Positions 24,730 to 33,777 of a DNA stretch of 41,062 bases are shown piece by piece (the stretch's first letter is position 1; every line of letters starts with the position of its first letter). The DNA comes from Verrucomicrobiota bacterium (GTDB taxonomy: Bacteria > Verrucomicrobiota > Verrucomicrobiia > Chthoniobacterales > SZAS-18), in contig JAFAXH010000120.1 in assembly GCA_019241085.1 (NCBI GenBank), forward strand, positions 1-41,062, in the 5' to 3' direction. The notes under the pieces were generated by a model. It made no database searches, was not told the origin of the DNA, and saw only the letters and a list, made by a program, of their open reading frames with translations. A program made the translations under genes and the position numbers.

Positions 24730-26330
24730 GCAGCGAAGTCCTCGATGTCATCGTCGTCGGCGCTGGCCACAACGGCCTCGTCTGCGCCTGTTACCTGGCG
24801 AAAGCCGGGTTGAAAGTGCTCGTCCTCGAGCGGCGCGGCATCGTCGGCGGCGCGGTTTGCACGGAGGAAATCGTGCCCGGCTACAAGTTCGATGTCGGCA
24901 GCTCGGCGCACATCATGTTTCGCATGACGCCGATCATGGACGAGCTCGGGCTGGCGGCGCACGGGCTGGAGTATTTCGAGATGGACCCGTGGGCGTTTTA
25001 CCCGGTCAAGGGCGAAGCGACGGGCATCACGTTTTATCGCGACTTGGACAAGACGTGCGCGAGCATCGCGGCCGTTTGCGGGCAGCGCGACGCCGGGGCG
25101 TATCGCGATTTCATCGCGCGGTTCCGCGAGATCAACGCAGGCGTCTTCGAGACGTTTCAAAAACCGCCCACGCCCGGCGCGATCTTCGGCACGATTTTTA
25201 AACGAAATCTGTTTCGGAAAAGCGCGCGCCGGCTGTGGAGTTCGCTCGACACCTCGCGCCAACTCCTGACCAGCTACGGCCGGCTGATCGACGAAACTTT
25301 TGAAAATGAACATCTGCGCACCGCGCTCTATTGGCTGGCCGCACAGAGCGGACCACCGCCCGATGAAGTCGGCGCGGGCGACCTCGTCGGCTGGCAGGCG
25401 ATGCTGCACCAGCACGGCGCCTGGCGGGCCAAAGGCGGGTCCGGCTCGCTGACCCAGGCGCTGGCGCGTTGTCTAACCTCGCTCGGCGGCGAAGTGCGGG
25501 TCGATGCCGCGGTCGAACGCATCGGAGCGGCGGGCGAAGGTGGCGCGAGATTTGTGGTGGAAACGACCCCCGGCGCGTTTCGAGCGCGCAACGTCGTGGC
25601 GGCGTGTCATGTGCAGACGACTTTTTTGCAATTGCTCGATCCCGCGCTCGTGCCAGCGGCATTGCGCCGGCGCGTGGAGCACCTGCGGGTGGGCAACGGC
25701 TTCGGCATGATCGTGCGGCACGCGGTCCACGAGTTGCCACACTACACCGGCCAGACGGTAAACCACGCCGGCATCGCGCCGTGTCATTCGTCCTTGCAAC
25801 TGCTCTGTCCAAATCGCGCGTATCTGCGCGACGCTTTTCTCGATTATCAACGCGGCGAACCGCCGCGAAAGCCGGCCGTCTTGGCGATGACGTTTTCCGC
25901 CCTCGACTCGACGCTCGCGCCGCCGGGAAAACACGTCCTTTTCGCCTGGGCGCAATATCATCCCTACGAGTTGCGCAACGGCGAGCACTGGGATGCCATC
26001 GCCGAACGCGAGGCCGACAAAATTTACGAAGTCATCTGCGATTACGCCCCCAACATGCGCGGCGCACTCATCGACCGTTACATCCAGACGCCGCTGGAAA
26101 TCGAACGCAAGCTCGGGCTGCTGCGCGCCAACGTAATGCATTTGGAGATGAGTCTCGACCAGATGTTTTTTTACCGCCCGCTGCCGGAGCTTTCGACTTA
26201 CAAAACGCCGGTCCCCGGCCTGTATCTCACCGGCGCGAGCACGCATCCGGGCGGCGGCGTCTTCGGCGCGAGCGGACGCAACACGGCCGGCGTCGTCCTG
26301 GCGGAAAACGGCAAGCGGCGGAAAGGCTAA
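24726..26330 (+). CDS. FAD-dependent oxidoreductase, PYROXD2/phytoene desaturase-like
   Basis: The 534-residue protein opens with a dinucleotide-binding fold, DVIVVGAGHNGLVCACYLAKAG reduced here to VVGAGHNGLVCACYLA, with LVLERR closing the second strand. It ends in a flavin-contact region containing PVPGLYLTGASTHPGGGV. This layout is that of phytoene-desaturase-like amine oxidase-fold proteins such as PYROXD2. No carotenoid genes adjoin, so carotenoid desaturation is not indicated. The GTG start at 24726 is fixed by overlap with the acetyltransferase stop and by distance to the nucleotide-binding loop. It converges, 15 bases apart, on the thioredoxin-like gene. Confidence 0.9.
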   Translation: MSSEVLDVIVVGAGHNGLVCACYLAKAGLKVLVLERRGIVGGAVCTEEIVPGYKFDVGSSAHIMFRMTPIMDELGLAAHGLEYFEMDPWAFYPVKGEATGITFYRDLDKTCASIAAVCGQRDAGAYRDFIARFREINAGVFETFQKPPTPGAIFGTIFKRNLFRKSARRLWSSLDTSRQLLTSYGRLIDETFENEHLRTALYWLAAQSGPPPDEVGAGDLVGWQAMLHQHGAWRAKGGSGSLTQALARCLTSLGGEVRVDAAVERIGAAGEGGARFVVETTPGAFRARNVVAACHVQTTFLQLLDPALVPAALRRRVEHLRVGNGFGMIVRHAVHELPHYTGQTVNHAGIAPCHSSLQLLCPNRAYLRDAFLDYQRGEPPRKPAVLAMTFSALDSTLAPPGKHVLFAWAQYHPYELRNGEHWDAIAEREADKIYEVICDYAPNMRGALIDRYIQTPLEIERKLGLLRANVMHLEMSLDQMFFYRPLPELSTYKTPVPGLYLTGASTHPGGGVFGASGRNTAGVVLAENGKRRKG

Positions 26331-26345
26331 GGAACAACCACCAAC

Positions 26346-26879
26346 TCAGTGCGGACTGGCGGGCAGGAGTTTCAGACGGCGCGTTAACTCCGCCAGCGTC
26401 TGGTCAGTTAATCCCACGGCGCTCCATTCGAGCCGCAGGTTGCGCGACAAATAAACCTGGTGGCTCATGTCCTTCTCTGTTTTCACCCGCAACGCCTCCT
26501 TCCACTCGTCGCCGACGGCATAGACGATGGGGATGGTGACGCCGCTCTCACGTGCGCGGGCAGCGAGCAATGACGCATTGCCGCCGTCCACCAGTTGCGC
26601 GAAGACGCCGACGTTTGGAAAGGCTGCTTGCAGCGCCTGCAACTTCTGGCAGTCCGCCCAAAATTGCGGGTCTTTGATGGAAGCGAAATACGCCACGGTC
26701 GCCGCTTTGCCGCGAAGCGCTTCCCAGGGCGAATACTCGCTGTCCGTGGCGACGTTGTGGACTTCGTAAGCCGGCAGCGTCGCGCCCACCGACACGCCGG
26801 CGCGGGCGGATGGCATTGGCAGCAGCAGGGTCAAACCAAGCAGAACCACGCAAACGAAAATTGGGCGCGCCTTTTTCAC
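26346..26879 (-). CDS. Exported thioredoxin-fold protein lacking CxxC
   Basis: The 177-residue protein has a signal peptide (KKARPIFVCVVLLGLTLLL, ending near SARA). It then has an AhpC/TlpA-like sequence: GATLPAYEV, a strand TVAYFAS, and later IPIVYAVGDEW and VYLSRNLRLEW. The CxxC site expected after the FAS strand is replaced by IKDPQFWADC, with a single cysteine, so disulfide exchange is unlikely. GTG at 26879 overlaps the stop of the lipocalin-like gene (GTGA), which fixes the start and implies coupled expression; an open extension to 27116 lies within that gene and is rejected. Confidence 0.75.
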   Translation of the reverse strand: MKKARPIFVCVVLLGLTLLLPMPSARAGVSVGATLPAYEVHNVATDSEYSPWEALRGKAATVAYFASIKDPQFWADCQKLQALQAAFPNVGVFAQLVDGGNASLLAARARESGVTIPIVYAVGDEWKEALRVKTEKDMSHQVYLSRNLRLEWSAVGLTDQTLAELTRRLKLLPASPH

Positions 26880-28117
26880 TTCGTCAATTTGGTGAGCGCA
26901 TCGCGGTAGCCGGTCAATTCCATGTAACCCAAACCCGCGAGCGGCTGCCCCGCACGCGTGCCCGCGACAGTCGTGGCGCCTTCCCAATAGGTGATGAGCG
27001 GCAGCACGAGTTCCTGCGCGTCCAATTGGGCGCGGACGGTGAATTCCATTTGCTGACTGGGGATTTTCACCTGCCACTCGACCGGATAGTTCGCGCCGGT
27101 ATTCGGGCTTCGCCAACTGCGCAGCGAAGCCAAAGTAAAATCCTCGCGCCGCAGGTGCGTGGCCGTGCCGTCCGCCGCGACCAGCGTGCCGCTGGAAACC
27201 GGATCAATCCCGCCGTCGCGACGCCGCATCGCGTAGAGCATCAGCTCGGTGCCATCGTCGAATTGCACGCAAAACCAATCCCAGCCGATCTGCTCCGGCG
27301 TGAGCGCGTTGCTGGCCCATTCGTGGTCGAACCACGAGAGACCCTGCACCACCGCCGGCGGCTGGTTGGCGACTGCCAAAGTGCCCTGCGTTTCGAGACG
27401 CGTGAAGGAATAATAGTGCGACGCGTTGCCTTCGCCGGCCGCCTTTTCACTGATGCCGGAGCCAGGGACGCCGTGAACGACGAGCGGCTTGCGCAGGCGC
27501 ACCCGGAGATCGAGCGCCATCGGCGGATCAGCCGAACGCGCGTGCAATTGCCACGCGCCATCGTCCATTTCGCGCAACTCCCAACCTTCAAGCCACGCGA
27601 GGCGAGGTTCTTCCGCCGTGGTGGTGCCGCCGGGAGCAGGCTGCGCGCGGAAGCCGGCTTCGCCAAAGGCGCCGCGGCTGAGGCGTTGGGTAAAATAAAA
27701 ACGGCGACCGTCGAGATCGGTGATCGCCAGATGGGCGAATTTGAAATCGGGCTGTGTGAAACGCGAATGCGTCGGCGGCGCATCCTCTGCCGCCAGCGAG
27801 GTAGCGGCTGCTGACGTTACCGGCATCATCGGATGCACGCCTTGGCGAAAAAAAGTCAGCTCGAAACCGTAGCTGCGTCCGGTCGTGGGCGCTTTCACCT
27901 GGCCGGTGAAATACCACCACTCCGTTTTAAAATCGCGGTGCGCCGCGTGGTCCGCCGGAAAGGTGTAATGCCAGCCTGGCAACGCTTGTTGCCACTGGGC
28001 CGGCGGCGCGAGCGGGGCGGCGGGACTGGCGGTGGAGTCAGCGTGCAGCGGATCGCACTGGCCATCTACGGCCGCAACCACGCAAACGGCGACCATGAGC
28101 CACCGCCACAGCAACAT
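26876..28117 (-). CDS. AttH/CrtC-type lipocalin-like hydrolase
   Basis: The ~413-residue exported protein has a signal peptide (MLLWRWLMVAVCVVAAV) and the AttH/CrtC family opening FKTEWWYFTGQV followed by YGFELTFFRQG. Later marks are GLSWFDHEWASN and GWDWFCVQFDDG. Members include carotenoid hydratases and the AttH component encoded beside ABC transporter genes. Here an FtsX-type permease lies upstream on the same strand, with two other genes between, matching the attEFGH-like linkage in part. The start may instead be 28132; 28117 is preceded closely by GGGAGG. Enzymatic activity is not shown by the sequence. Confidence 0.88.
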   Translation of the reverse strand: MLLWRWLMVAVCVVAAVDGQCDPLHADSTASPAAPLAPPAQWQQALPGWHYTFPADHAAHRDFKTEWWYFTGQVKAPTTGRSYGFELTFFRQGVHPMMPVTSAAATSLAAEDAPPTHSRFTQPDFKFAHLAITDLDGRRFYFTQRLSRGAFGEAGFRAQPAPGGTTTAEEPRLAWLEGWELREMDDGAWQLHARSADPPMALDLRVRLRKPLVVHGVPGSGISEKAAGEGNASHYYSFTRLETQGTLAVANQPPAVVQGLSWFDHEWASNALTPEQIGWDWFCVQFDDGTELMLYAMRRRDGGIDPVSSGTLVAADGTATHLRREDFTLASLRSWRSPNTGANYPVEWQVKIPSQQMEFTVRAQLDAQELVLPLITYWEGATTVAGTRAGQPLAGLGYMELTGYRDALTKLTK

Positions 28118-28190
28118 TTTCCTCCCGAGCACGCTCGGAACGTGGCGTCGGAGTTCCGGCGACGCAACCGCCGCTGCCGCTCACGCGCGC

Positions 28191-28517
28191 TCAACGCAGC
28201 ACGACGCAGTGGGCAGCAGTTGTCAGCGTGAACCGGCCCAGCTCCTCGTCGCCCGTCGTGGTGACGAGCCAATGCCGGCTGGAAACCGGCGGCGGCATGC
28301 GACGGTCGAGGTGTTCACCGGAGGTCAGTTCAGCCATGAAAAAACGCCGGCCGTGCTCCACGGCATAGACGCGGACGTGATAAGAAAGGTCGTTGGTGAT
28401 GGATACGCAAGGCGGCGAAAACGGCGTGGCCAGACGCACCACTTCCTCCGCTCGCGCGGAAAGGTCGCAGCCGAACAGCAAGACGCCTAGAAGCAAGGTG
28501 AGAGAACAAGTTTTCAT
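28191..28517 (-). CDS. Small putative lipoprotein, 108 residues
   Basis: The product starts MKTCSLTLLLGVLLFGC, a signal peptide with lipobox LFGC, and continues as a ~90-residue soluble domain with strands such as YHVRVYAVEHGRRFF. A further Cys is near the C-terminus. It sits between the DUF6600-like gene and the AttH-like gene on the same strand. No family is recognised. Confidence 0.6.
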   Translation of the reverse strand: MKTCSLTLLLGVLLFGCDLSARAEEVVRLATPFSPPCVSITNDLSYHVRVYAVEHGRRFFMAELTSGEHLDRRMPPPVSSRHWLVTTTGDEELGRFTLTTAAHCVVLR

Positions 28518-28667
28518 CGTGCAATTTTGGTGACAAGAAAGAATCGGGCGCGAGGCATTCCGACGGACGCCGCCGCGAACATGGCTCGTCCAGAAGCGGA
28601 GGAAAGAAAATGTGATCTATTTTTGGATAAACTCTGGTCGCGCGCGTGAGAAGCGGGTTGTGCTGCC

Positions 28668-28703
28668 AAAAAAACGCCGGCAGTGCGCGAGACACCGCCG
28701 GCG
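28668..28703 (-). terminator. Intrinsic terminator after the DUF6600-like gene
   Basis: Read on the minus strand, an 11-base stem CGCCGGCGGTG (28703-28693) pairs with CACTGCCGGCG (28685-28675), with one G-T wobble, around a 7-base loop, and is followed by seven T (28674-28668). It lies about 38 bases past the stop at 28741. A second small stem, CCAAGCAC/GTGCTTGG, lies just before it. It should end transcripts coming from 30156. Confidence 0.85.
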
Positions 28704-28740
28704 CCTTGCACCAAGCACCTTCCGTCTGCGTGCTTGGCAA

Positions 28741-30156
28741 CTAGTGGCTCTTCTTGTTCGAGGAATTGACGTTGCTCGAACTGCGGCTGCTGCGACTGCC
28801 GCCACCGCCGCCTTGACGCGCCGTCGAGCGTCCCAGGCCGCTCATGGCGCGAGTAAATGACGACATGCCGCCTCCGCCACCACTGCGTCTGGAACCGCCG
28901 CCAAACGGATTGAAAAACGAAATGGACGAGCCGCCTGACGACCGGCTGCTGCGTGACCGCGTCACGGAAGAAGAGGAGCGGCTGGTCACGCCACTGCGCC
29001 GCGAACTGCGTGCTCCCGCGCTGTTGCTGCTGGCGCGGGCTTCCTGCGAAACGTGCTCACGCACCCGCTGCGTCGTGGCGCTGTCCACGCCGCTGGCGAC
29101 CGGACGATCAGTGCGGGGAATGGTTTGCACGCGAGCGGCTGGCGGCCGTTGGAGCCGTGTGGAGCGGGTGGGCGCGAGGACGCGCGGGGCGGCGACGACG
29201 AGGCGGTTGCCCTGCACCTGATTGAATTGATGGCTGCCAATCGCGGCGCCGGCTTGACGCGGGTCGGTCACACGATTCAGCGCCAGGCTGCGGATCGGTC
29301 GCTCGCTGAGCGCGCGCACCCGGGCGAAGCTCGGCCCGCCCACGTAGATCGAGCCACGGCCACCGCCGTAGTAATGGATGGCGGTGACGTTGAAGGAATG
29401 TTCGACGAAATAATAATTGCGCGCCGGGACGAAGATCACGTCGCTCAACACCGGGTAGCCGAAATAACGGTAGGAGGTGAAACAATAATCCTCGGGCGCA
29501 ATCTCGTAGGTGGCGTCCACCGTTGGCCCAAAACCGTTGGGTTCCCAAACCGCCTCGGGCGGCAATGGCGCCCAGCCGATGTAATTTTCCGGCGCCGGCC
29601 CATCGGCGGCGAACGTTGTCGGCGGCGGAGGCGTCGGCGGCGGGGCGTCAGGCGGAGGTTCGGAGGCATCTGGAGTGAAATCCTCCGAAACGACGTCGTT
29701 GGAAGCGATCTGCTGCTGTTCGCTGGTGCGCCAGGCAACCCATGCAGGCGCCCAATCGTAGCCGGGCACCCAGACCCAGCCAAGACCTTGGGCGTTGTTG
29801 GTCCAGCGGCCGTAGTGGTAGGTCGCCCAGCCGAAAGACTCGTTCGAGACCCACGTCCAGCCCGCGTCGGTCTGCGCCCAGGAGCCGTCGGTGTAAGGCC
29901 GCCAATCCGGGCGATCCTTGGCGACTTTCGGCTGCCAGACATCGCCGTAGTCCGAGGTATTAAACCAAGTGCCCTCGTCGGTGGTCAGGTTTTGGTAGAA
30001 AAAGTTCGCATCCACGCCAGGTCCGCTGCCGGCTGACGGAGGCGACGTCGAAGTGGAGTGCCGACGTCGGGCGGCCAGCGCCGTGTGACTGGAGGCGACA
30101 AACAGCAGCAACGCACACAGCAGCAGCAGCGGTGGCAAAAGGGTGGATTTTTTCAT
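28741..30156 (-). CDS. Exported DUF6600-like protein with Ser/Arg/Gly-rich tail
   Basis: The 471-residue protein has a signal peptide (ends near SHTALAA) and then a Trp/Tyr-rich region with repeated short motifs: WRPYTDGSWAQTDAGWTW, FGWATYHYGRW and GWVWVPGYDWAPAWV. This is characteristic of DUF6600-type surface proteins in Verrucomicrobia, Planctomycetes and Proteobacteria. A proline-rich linker follows (PPPDAPPPTPPPP). The last ~150 residues are Ser, Arg and Gly rich and probably disordered, possibly binding polyanions. An intrinsic terminator follows. Function unknown. Confidence 0.85.
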   Translation of the reverse strand: MKKSTLLPPLLLLCALLLFVASSHTALAARRRHSTSTSPPSAGSGPGVDANFFYQNLTTDEGTWFNTSDYGDVWQPKVAKDRPDWRPYTDGSWAQTDAGWTWVSNESFGWATYHYGRWTNNAQGLGWVWVPGYDWAPAWVAWRTSEQQQIASNDVVSEDFTPDASEPPPDAPPPTPPPPTTFAADGPAPENYIGWAPLPPEAVWEPNGFGPTVDATYEIAPEDYCFTSYRYFGYPVLSDVIFVPARNYYFVEHSFNVTAIHYYGGGRGSIYVGGPSFARVRALSERPIRSLALNRVTDPRQAGAAIGSHQFNQVQGNRLVVAAPRVLAPTRSTRLQRPPAARVQTIPRTDRPVASGVDSATTQRVREHVSQEARASSNSAGARSSRRSGVTSRSSSSVTRSRSSRSSGGSSISFFNPFGGGSRRSGGGGGMSSFTRAMSGLGRSTARQGGGGGSRSSRSSSNVNSSNKKSH

Positions 30157-30339
30157 GGCTCGGAACAGTGGTGGAGACGATTAAACGAATCAAAGACGGC
30201 AGGTTGCAGAACTGCCGGTCAATTCTTTCTAGGGTAACAGCGGCAAACTGGCAATCCTGTTTCGTCGCCGGTGAGGCGGCTGGTTGTTTGCCTGGGGATT
30301 TCGCCGGCAGCCGCGAGGGACCAGTTTTTCCCCAATCTA

Positions 30340-33009
30340 TCATTCCGCCCGCACCGCCGCGGCAATCGGCACCCGCGCCGCGCGCCGCGCCGGCAGCACG
30401 CCCGCGCCGAGCGCGGCCAGGACGATCCAGAGCGGCGTGACCAGCAGCGTGGCCCACGGAAAAACGAGCTGGATCGACCAGCCGAAGAACGCTTGGTTAA
30501 TCACCAGTGTGAGCACCACCGACAACGTCAGTCCGGCGGCGACACCGAGCGCGCTGGAGATCAAGCCGATAAGCGCGCTCTCGCCCAACACGAGACCCGC
30601 GATTTGACCGCGCGAGGCACCCAGCGCACGCAGGACGCCAATCTCGCGTTCGCGCTCGGCCACGAGCGTAGTCAAAGTTAAAAAAATGCCGATGACCGCC
30701 ACCACGACCGCAATCCCGCGCAACACGCCGGTGATGCGAAACGTCTGGCTGAAAATCTCGAACACCCGCGTGCGCAACGCGCGATTGGAGTAGATGAGAA
30801 ACTCGCCCTTTTGATTGAACCGTGCGCGCAAATCCGCCGCCACGCGATCAAGCTGCGTCGGGTCCTTGAGATAGAGCGCGACCGACATCACGCGCGGATC
30901 GTTCCAGTAATGATCAAAATTCGAGCGATCCATCACGATGATGCCGGAGTCGCGGGTGTAATCGTAATAAACTCCGCCCACCGTGAAATCGACGATGCCG
31001 CGCGGCGTCGAGAGAGGAATGGTGTCGCCGTCCCACACGTGATAGCGCCGCGCGAATGGCTCGGAAATCAACACGGTGTCGGCGTGATAAAACGCCGCCT
31101 GTTTCTCGCGGTCGTGCCCGCCGACAAATGCAAGCCGGTTGCGATTGGTTCCCTCCACCGCCACCATCGACACCCGGTCGCCGCGGACGGTAACACCGAT
31201 CTCGCGGACGGTGTCCAGCGCCGCGACATCCGGATCGGCGCGCAGTTCGCGCAAAATTTCGGCTGGGAAAAACGCGCCGTTGCCGAGCGTCTCGTTGGCC
31301 CGCGGCGCGAGGAACAGATCGGCCACGATGGCGCGTTCGATCCAGACTTCCACCGTGTGGCGGAAGGAGAAGATCATCGTGGAAATGCTGACGGTCATCG
31401 CAATAGCCGCCATCAACGCCGCCACGATCACCGCGGTGCGGTGCAGGCTGCGCGCGAGATTTTGCGCGGCCAGTTGCAAAAGAAATCTCACGCAGAGACG
31501 CAGAGGCGCAGAGGAAAAAAATGGGGCAAAAAAGTTAGCGCATTTTGAAAATTTTTCGCCCTCTGCGCCTCCGTGTCTCTGCGTGAGATTTTCCGCCAGC
31601 TTCGCGCCCGCGGTCGTCACGAACGGCGCGAAGAACGCAAACCCGAGCAACACAAAAAACGCCGCGCCAAAGCTCAACCACGCCGGCCCGGTGCGCAGCG
31701 CCACGACGGAACAAATCGCTGCCAGCACGAGCGCGAGCGCACCCAGCGCCAGCCAGCGCGGCGATGCCCGCCGGCTACTGGCGCGTGTTGCGCCCAAGCC
31801 CAGCGAGAGCGCCGCGACCGGATCGACGCGCGCGCCTTCCCGCGCCGGCAGCCACGCGGCGGTCAGCACCGAGCCGAGGCCGAAAAAAAACGCCGCGCCA
31901 ACCAGCAGCGGCGACAGCGCCAGCCGGTCCACGTTGACCAAAGTGTAGAGCGACGAAATCACCCGCGCGATCTCGCGCCCGAGCAAATATCTCGCCAGCA
32001 GCGTCCCGCCAAAAATGCCAGCCACCACGCCGACCGCGCCGAAGAGCAACGCCTCGCCGAGAAACAAACATTGCACCTCCAGCCGCGTCGCGCCGAGCGC
32101 GCGCAGGATGCCCGTCTCCACCCGCCGCCGCACCACGCTGGCGGCGATGGTGTTGTAAATGAGAAACATGCCCACGAGCAGCGAGATGAGGCTCAGCGCG
32201 CCGAGGTTGAGTTCAAATCCACCGAGCATTCGCTGCACTTGTGCCGTGCGCTGGCCGGGCGCGGACACCGTCACATCCGTGGGCACCAGCTTTTGCAAAT
32301 CACTTGCAACTTTGTCCGCCTCCGCCGGACGGTCGAGCAGGAGTTGCACGCTCGACAGCCGGCCCACGCGGCCGAAAAGTTCCTGCGCCCAGCCGATGTC
32401 CATCGCGGCCAGCCGGGAGTTGCCGCGGCCAGCGGCGGTATCTTTCAAACGCAGGAGAAAACGGACGGTCAAGCGCACGTCCCGACCGTTGACCTGCGCG
32501 CGCAAAGTGTCGCCGATTTTCAACCCGTGCTCACGCGCGAATTCATCGGTGACCGCCAGCGCGTCCGGCTCGCCCAGCCACGCGTCGAGATCCAGATTGT
32601 GCGCGTCCGCCAATGATTGTCCGCCGACCGAGAACGTGGCGAACGGCGCGTTGGTGAAAATGTCCAGCCCGAGCACTTGCAGGTATTCGCCCGGACCGAG
32701 ATCGGGCAAGGTGAGATAACCTTCGACGAGCGGCGTGGCCGCGCGCACGCCGGGCGCCGCGCGCAATTTCAGCAGCAACCACTCATCCAGGCCGGCGTTG
32801 GACGAGCGCGCTTCGAGATTAGCCTTGCCCGCGACGAGGTCGATGCTTTGCGCAAACGATTCATTGGCGCTGCGGTTGCCGAGCTGGATGGCGAGGAAGA
32901 CGGCGACGCCGAGCGCGACGCTCAGCACGTTGAGCGCGGCCAGGAGCTTGTGCCGCCGCGCGTGCCGCACGACGTGCCAGAAAAAGAGGCGCGGAAACTG
33001 GCGGGTCAA
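30340..33009 (-). CDS. MacB/FtsX-family ABC transporter permease
   Basis: The 889-residue protein has an N-terminal membrane span (about residues 22-42), a MacB-type periplasmic domain, and a first FtsX block (about 270-390) containing TGILRALGATRLEV. Two further spans lie at about 430-470, with a second periplasmic domain after the next span, and a last FtsX block (about 750-880) contains IGVLRALGASRGQI. The duplicated layout is that of lipoprotein/macrolide export permeases. No ATP-binding partner is adjacent: the neighbour upstream is a Uma2-family gene. Residues about 473-509 are encoded by a palindromic repeat and are foreign to the family. Confidence 0.92.
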   Translation of the reverse strand: MTRQFPRLFFWHVVRHARRHKLLAALNVLSVALGVAVFLAIQLGNRSANESFAQSIDLVAGKANLEARSSNAGLDEWLLLKLRAAPGVRAATPLVEGYLTLPDLGPGEYLQVLGLDIFTNAPFATFSVGGQSLADAHNLDLDAWLGEPDALAVTDEFAREHGLKIGDTLRAQVNGRDVRLTVRFLLRLKDTAAGRGNSRLAAMDIGWAQELFGRVGRLSSVQLLLDRPAEADKVASDLQKLVPTDVTVSAPGQRTAQVQRMLGGFELNLGALSLISLLVGMFLIYNTIAASVVRRRVETGILRALGATRLEVQCLFLGEALLFGAVGVVAGIFGGTLLARYLLGREIARVISSLYTLVNVDRLALSPLLVGAAFFFGLGSVLTAAWLPAREGARVDPVAALSLGLGATRASSRRASPRWLALGALALVLAAICSVVALRTGPAWLSFGAAFFVLLGFAFFAPFVTTAGAKLAENLTQRHGGAEGEKFSKCANFFAPFFSSAPLRLCVRFLLQLAAQNLARSLHRTAVIVAALMAAIAMTVSISTMIFSFRHTVEVWIERAIVADLFLAPRANETLGNGAFFPAEILRELRADPDVAALDTVREIGVTVRGDRVSMVAVEGTNRNRLAFVGGHDREKQAAFYHADTVLISEPFARRYHVWDGDTIPLSTPRGIVDFTVGGVYYDYTRDSGIIVMDRSNFDHYWNDPRVMSVALYLKDPTQLDRVAADLRARFNQKGEFLIYSNRALRTRVFEIFSQTFRITGVLRGIAVVVAVIGIFLTLTTLVAEREREIGVLRALGASRGQIAGLVLGESALIGLISSALGVAAGLTLSVVLTLVINQAFFGWSIQLVFPWATLLVTPLWIVLAALGAGVLPARRAARVPIAAAVRAE
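31483..31591. repeat. Palindromic element embedded in frame in the permease gene
   Basis: Arms 31483-31514 and 31560-31591 (32 bases each, two mismatches) are reverse complements built around CTCACGCAGAGAC and AGGCGCAGAGG. The 45-base spacer is AT-rich. On the permease strand the element reads LTQRHGGAEGE... and ends APLRLCVRF, without a stop. The 109-base length is not a multiple of three, so a short target duplication or deletion must have kept the frame. Confidence 0.88.
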
Positions 33010-33051
33010 AAGCGAATGACGAGGGTCAGAAGTCGGAGAAGCAACGGCGAA

Positions 33052-33720
33052 TCAAGAGCCGGCGGGCGCGTTACGAATGATCGCGTCCACGGCGCGGCGG
33101 TTTTCAGCGTCGTCGAACAATGCGCGCACCGGGATGGCGAAACCGGCGACGACTTCGCTCTCGATCTGGCCGCCGCCGAAGGTGCCGGCCGCTGCGTAGG
33201 CGCGCTCGCGCAGGACGTATTTTTCCACCGTTTCCCGCGCGGGGTCGATCAGCCAATACTCTCCGACGCCGTGCAGCGCGTAGTCTTTGAATTTGACGCC
33301 GCGATCCTGTTGCTCGGTGCTCGGCGAGAGAATTTCGGCGACGAAATCCGGCGGCGGCAACAGGCTTTGTTCAGGATAAAACGCACTGGCTTTTTCGGTG
33401 CCGTAAAAAGATAAATCCGGCATGTAATCATTGCGAGTCGTGACGACGAGAGTCTTGCCGAAAATGATTTCGCCAAGACCGCGATGTTGGACATCGTTGC
33501 CCAGCAATCTCACCAAACGTGAGAACACTCGTGCGTGCATCCAAGGCACCGGCGAATGTTTGAAAACCGCGCCGTTGATGAACTCTTCCGCGTGCTCCTC
33601 AGAAACTTCTTCGTAAAATTTCTCCCGCCGCGCCTGCTCATCTTCCATCCGCGCGCGCAATTGCTCGACGATCACCGGCAGCTCCGTCGAGGCGAGGAGT
33701 TCTTCCATTAGCGCAGCCAT
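33052..33720 (-). CDS. Uma2-family PD-(D/E)XK endonuclease-like protein
   Basis: The 222-residue protein has the Uma2 pattern: YMPDLSFYG with the first acidic residue, VAEILSPSTEQQDRG with the central Glu, then VKFKDYALHGVGEYWLIDP. The fold is related to restriction endonucleases, and the family is found in many copies in cyanobacteria, Planctomycetes and Verrucomicrobia, with unknown function. Start 33720 (MAALMEELL) or 33708. A longer open frame to 35991 runs through the divergent helicase and is not real. It separates the permease from any ATPase. Confidence 0.88.
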   Translation of the reverse strand: MAALMEELLASTELPVIVEQLRARMEDEQARREKFYEEVSEEHAEEFINGAVFKHSPVPWMHARVFSRLVRLLGNDVQHRGLGEIIFGKTLVVTTRNDYMPDLSFYGTEKASAFYPEQSLLPPPDFVAEILSPSTEQQDRGVKFKDYALHGVGEYWLIDPARETVEKYVLRERAYAAAGTFGGGQIESEVVAGFAIPVRALFDDAENRRAVDAIIRNAPAGS

Positions 33721-33777
33721 GGCGTTAATATAAACGCCGCCCCGCGCGCCGCCCAGCGGCTTTTTCTTTTCACCAAA

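Noticed and set aside
28518-28740. Small frames in the gap between the small lipoprotein and the DUF6600-like gene
   Set aside because: They overlap the clear intrinsic terminator and have no start site or family resemblance.
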